A program made the position numbers and the translations under genes. Shown one piece after another: positions 15,238-16,995 of a stretch of DNA of 16,995 bases. Positions within the stretch are counted from its first letter, which is position 1; each line of letters starts with the position of its first letter. Source of the DNA: Oligoflexia bacterium (GTDB lineage: Bacteria; Myxococcota_A; UBA796; UBA2385); assembly GCA_013152105.1 (NCBI GenBank), contig JAADHA010000413.1:1-16995 (forward strand). The letters run 5' to 3'. The notes under the pieces are model-generated. The model saw only the letters and a program-made list of their open reading frames with translations. It had not been told where the DNA came from and did no database searches.

Positions 15238-15972
15238 TCAGGGCGACAGCAGCTCGACGTCGCCAGCCAGGACCGGTTGGCCATCTACCAGCAGGGCGCC
15301 GTCCTCGCGCAGACCGGTGGCGCGTCCTTGGTGTCCAGCGACCGCGACCTGGCGCCCCAGGGTGCGGCTGCGGGCTCGCCAGCCGTCCAGCGCATCCGCG
15401 GCGGTCGGATCCACCTGGTCCAGGGCGCGGAGCAGTGACACCAACAGGGCCTGACGTTCCACGTCCCGGCCGCGCAGCAGTGCCAGGCTGGTGGCACCCG
15501 GCAGACCTGGGAATTCGCGCTGGTTGACGTTGAGGCCGACGCCCAGAACGATGCAGCCCACCTGCCCCGCGACGGGTCCCGGTTCGTGCTCGGCCAGCAC
15601 GCCCGCCAGCTTGCGATCCTGGTGATCGACCAGGTCATTGGGCCACTTCAACCAACAGTCGAGGGTCTGGGCCAAGGCGGCCGCCCAGGCCAGGACCGCG
15701 CGCGGCGCCTGGGGCAGCGGGATGGCGGGCGCGAGCAGGACACTGAACAGCAGGTTCATGGAGGGGGCCGAGGTCCACAGCCGTCCCAGGCGCCCGCGAC
15801 CGGCGGTCTGCTCTTCGGCGACGATGACCGGCAGCCGAGCCGGCAAGGGCCCGGCGCCCAGCAGGTCCCGCGCGATCTCGCGCCCCAGTCGATTCGTGCT
15901 GTCACAGCAGGCCAAGGCATCGACTGGACGGCCAGTCGACAGCGACAGGGCGCGGGCATCCAAGCGGCTCAC
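15238..15972 (-). CDS. birA: biotin--[acetyl-CoA-carboxylase] ligase, monofunctional
   Basis: Attaches biotin to the biotin carboxyl carrier protein through biotinyl-AMP. The 244-aa protein has the catalytic core CDSTN (23-27), EEQTAGRGRLGR (53-64, the biotinyl-AMP loop), WLKWPNDL with K109, KLAGVL and GVGLNVNQ, then the small C-terminal domain. It lacks the N-terminal winged helix of E. coli BirA, so it should not itself repress biotin genes. The start is GTG at 15972 with AAGGAG 5 nt upstream. It begins the birA-coaX-EF-G-hypothetical minus-strand run and is divergent from the PH-domain genes. The birA-coaX pairing is common in bacteria. Confidence 0.95.
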   Translation of the reverse strand: MSRLDARALSLSTGRPVDALACCDSTNRLGREIARDLLGAGPLPARLPVIVAEEQTAGRGRLGRLWTSAPSMNLLFSVLLAPAIPLPQAPRAVLAWAAALAQTLDCWLKWPNDLVDHQDRKLAGVLAEHEPGPVAGQVGCIVLGVGLNVNQREFPGLPGATSLALLRGRDVERQALLVSLLRALDQVDPTAADALDGWRARSRTLGRQVAVAGHQGRATGLREDGALLVDGQPVLAGDVELLSP

Positions 15973-15987
15973 AGCGGCTCCTTGTCA

Positions 15988-16006
15988 GGCCAGGCCGCGC
16001 CTGGCC
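15988..16006. promoter_or_regulatory. perfect 8-bp inverted repeat between birA and the PH-domain genes
   Basis: GGCCAGGC-CGC-GCCTGGCC lies in the 84-bp divergent gap, 15 nt upstream of the birA start. It could be an operator or form a hairpin in the birA leader just before the ribosome-binding site. There is no T-tract, so it is unlikely to be an intrinsic terminator. Confidence 0.5.
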
Positions 16007-16056
16007 ACTCCCCCGCTATCCCGAGCATCGCCGCTGGGGCGCGATAGGTGCCCGCC

Positions 16057-16602
16057 ATGCAGCCCTCGCAGCAAGCCTCGCAGCAGCCCTCGCAGCCAGA
16101 CAAGCCCACCGCATCCCTGGCGGATCCTAGCTCGTACCAGGCCCTCGACCCCCGTGTGGTCACGCTCTGGCGCCTGCAACGCTTGGTCAGCCTGGGGCTG
16201 GTAGGCCTGCCCATGGCCGTCGCCATCGCCGTCGGTCTCAACATGATCGCCCCAAGCTGGGTGGGACTCAGCGCCGGCTTGCTGCTGGTCCTCTGGCGCC
16301 TCATTCTGGCCATGCTGTGGCCGACCCTGATGTACCGCCACTTCCGCTACCGGGTACGGGACCACGATCTCCTGGTACAAAACGGCGTGCTCTTTCGGCG
16401 CTGGACCAGCGTCCCCCACAGCCGGATCCAACACGTGGACACCCGGCAGGGCCCCCTCGAACGCCTGCTCGGCTTGCAGCGCCTGGCGGTCTACACCGCG
16501 GCCGGCATGAGCGCCGATGGCAGCGTTCCCGGCCTGGCCGAGCAGGACGCCGAGCGACTCCGAGACCAACTCTCTCGACGCGGCGGCGACGATGGGGTCT
16601 GA
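16057..16602 (+). CDS. bacterial PH-domain membrane protein (YdbS-like, bPH2/DUF304)
   Basis: A 181-aa membrane protein: a Gln/Ser-rich N-terminus, two hydrophobic helices (about 45-63 and 70-90), then a bPH2 domain whose signature FRYRVRDHDLLVQNGVLFRRWTSVPHSRIQHVDTRQGPLERLLGL spans about 92-137. YdbS/YdbT-type proteins occur in pairs in many bacteria and have no settled biochemical role. I used the ATG at 16057 rather than the GTG at 16048; both have only a weak AGG upstream (16045-16047). The stop overlaps the next gene by 11 nt, typical of the pair. Confidence 0.85.
   Translation: MQPSQQASQQPSQPDKPTASLADPSSYQALDPRVVTLWRLQRLVSLGLVGLPMAVAIAVGLNMIAPSWVGLSAGLLLVLWRLILAMLWPTLMYRHFRYRVRDHDLLVQNGVLFRRWTSVPHSRIQHVDTRQGPLERLLGLQRLAVYTAAGMSADGSVPGLAEQDAERLRDQLSRRGGDDGV
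16060..16095 (+). repeat. three 12-bp tandem repeats coding for Gln-Pro/Ala-Ser-Gln
   Basis: CAGCCCTCGCAG, CAAGCCTCGCAG and CAGCCCTCGCAG follow directly after the ATG and encode QPSQ-QASQ-QPSQ. This low-complexity tail precedes the first membrane helix and is likely cytoplasmic and dispensable. Repeat number could vary without breaking frame. Confidence 0.9.
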
Positions 16603-16995
16603 GACCGAGCCAGGTCTCCCGACCACACCGGTCCAGACGCCGTGGAAGAGCCTCCACCCGGCCAGCCTGGCCGTGAATCTCGTGCCACAGGCCTGGCGCA
16701 CGGCTCGACGGGCCTGGCCGATCTTCCTGGCCATCATCCTGGGTGGCCAGGACATCGGCGTCCAAGCCGGTGATCTCACGCTGATCCTGCTGTTCTTCGG
16801 CCTGACCCTGGCCCGCACCCTGGTTCACTTCCTGACCCTGCACTACCGCCTGCACGACGGGCGCCTGGAGATCAAGAGCGGGCTGATCCATCGCCAGACA
16901 CGCACGATCGACCCCAAGCGCATCCAGAACGTGGAGCTGGTGCGCAACCTCTTCCACCGCGCGACCGGACTGGTCGAGCTACGGGTCGAGACCGC
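16592..16995 (+). CDS. bacterial PH-domain membrane protein (YdbT-like), 5' part, cut by the window end
   Basis: The 134 visible residues start at the ATG at 16592, overlapping the upstream stop by 11 nt. They show a hydrophobic segment (PIFLAIILGG), a second one (LILLFFGLTLARTLVHFL), and then a bPH2 domain with YRLHDGRLEIKSGLIHRQ and IDPKRIQNVELVRNLFHR. It pairs with the preceding YdbS-like gene; full-length YdbT proteins usually contain several bPH2 domains, which would lie outside the window. The frame is open to the last base. Confidence 0.85.
   Translation, partial: MGSETEPGLPTTPVQTPWKSLHPASLAVNLVPQAWRTARRAWPIFLAIILGGQDIGVQAGDLTLILLFFGLTLARTLVHFLTLHYRLHDGRLEIKSGLIHRQTRTIDPKRIQNVELVRNLFHRATGLVELRVET

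Noticed and set aside
14163..15527. Long plus-strand open frame across coaX and the ends of its neighbours
   Set aside because: It spans three well-identified minus-strand genes and the gaps between them, and has no motif.

Overview
The window is dense, GC-rich bacterial DNA, with many GTG/TTG-type starts, heavy G/C use at third codon positions and long antisense reading frames that are artefacts of composition. The gene content looks like a large-genome, deltaproteobacterial-type organism (Myxococcota or a relative). Three things suggest this: a serine/threonine kinase fused to PEGA and formylglycine-generating-enzyme-like domains next to an ECF sigma factor, a conserved hypothetical whose C-terminal half I recall mainly from deltaproteobacterial genomes, and a stand-alone accessory EF-G. 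This placement is inference, because no rRNA or other firm marker is present. No tRNA, IS element, CRISPR array or prophage gene was seen, and no gene-free stretch exceeds 300 bases.

Layout. (1) 1-3863, minus strand: phoH -> pgpH-type HD phosphohydrolase -> ybeY (cut by the window edge), with overlapping stops and starts; an RNA-processing / cyclic-dinucleotide operon. (2) 4137-5234, plus: alanine dehydrogenase, divergent from phoH. (3) 5315-10911, plus: a signalling cassette made of an ECF sigma factor, a FecR-like single-pass membrane protein, a cytoplasmic Ser/Thr kinase with PEGA and FGE-like domains, and a small secreted cysteine-rich protein. (4) 10936-15972, minus: birA -> coaX -> EF-G-like GTPase -> conserved hypothetical. 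(5) 16057-16995, plus: two overlapping bacterial PH-domain (YdbS/YdbT-type) membrane proteins, the second cut by the window end.

The region most worth attention is the 5.3-10.9 kb cassette. The sigma and FecR genes overlap as GTGA directly after a run of eight Gs. A -1 ribosomal shift, or one extra G, on that run would join them in frame through a Gly-Gly-Gly-Ser junction, giving a membrane-tethered sigma factor. The cytoplasmic part of the FecR protein carries a repeated W-[FL]-D motif, a plausible sigma-binding surface. The kinase has a Lys-Asp repeat linker coded by a perfect tandem hexamer. The EF-G paralogue lacks the catalytic histidine of the DTPGH motif and may be translationally coupled to the conserved hypothetical.
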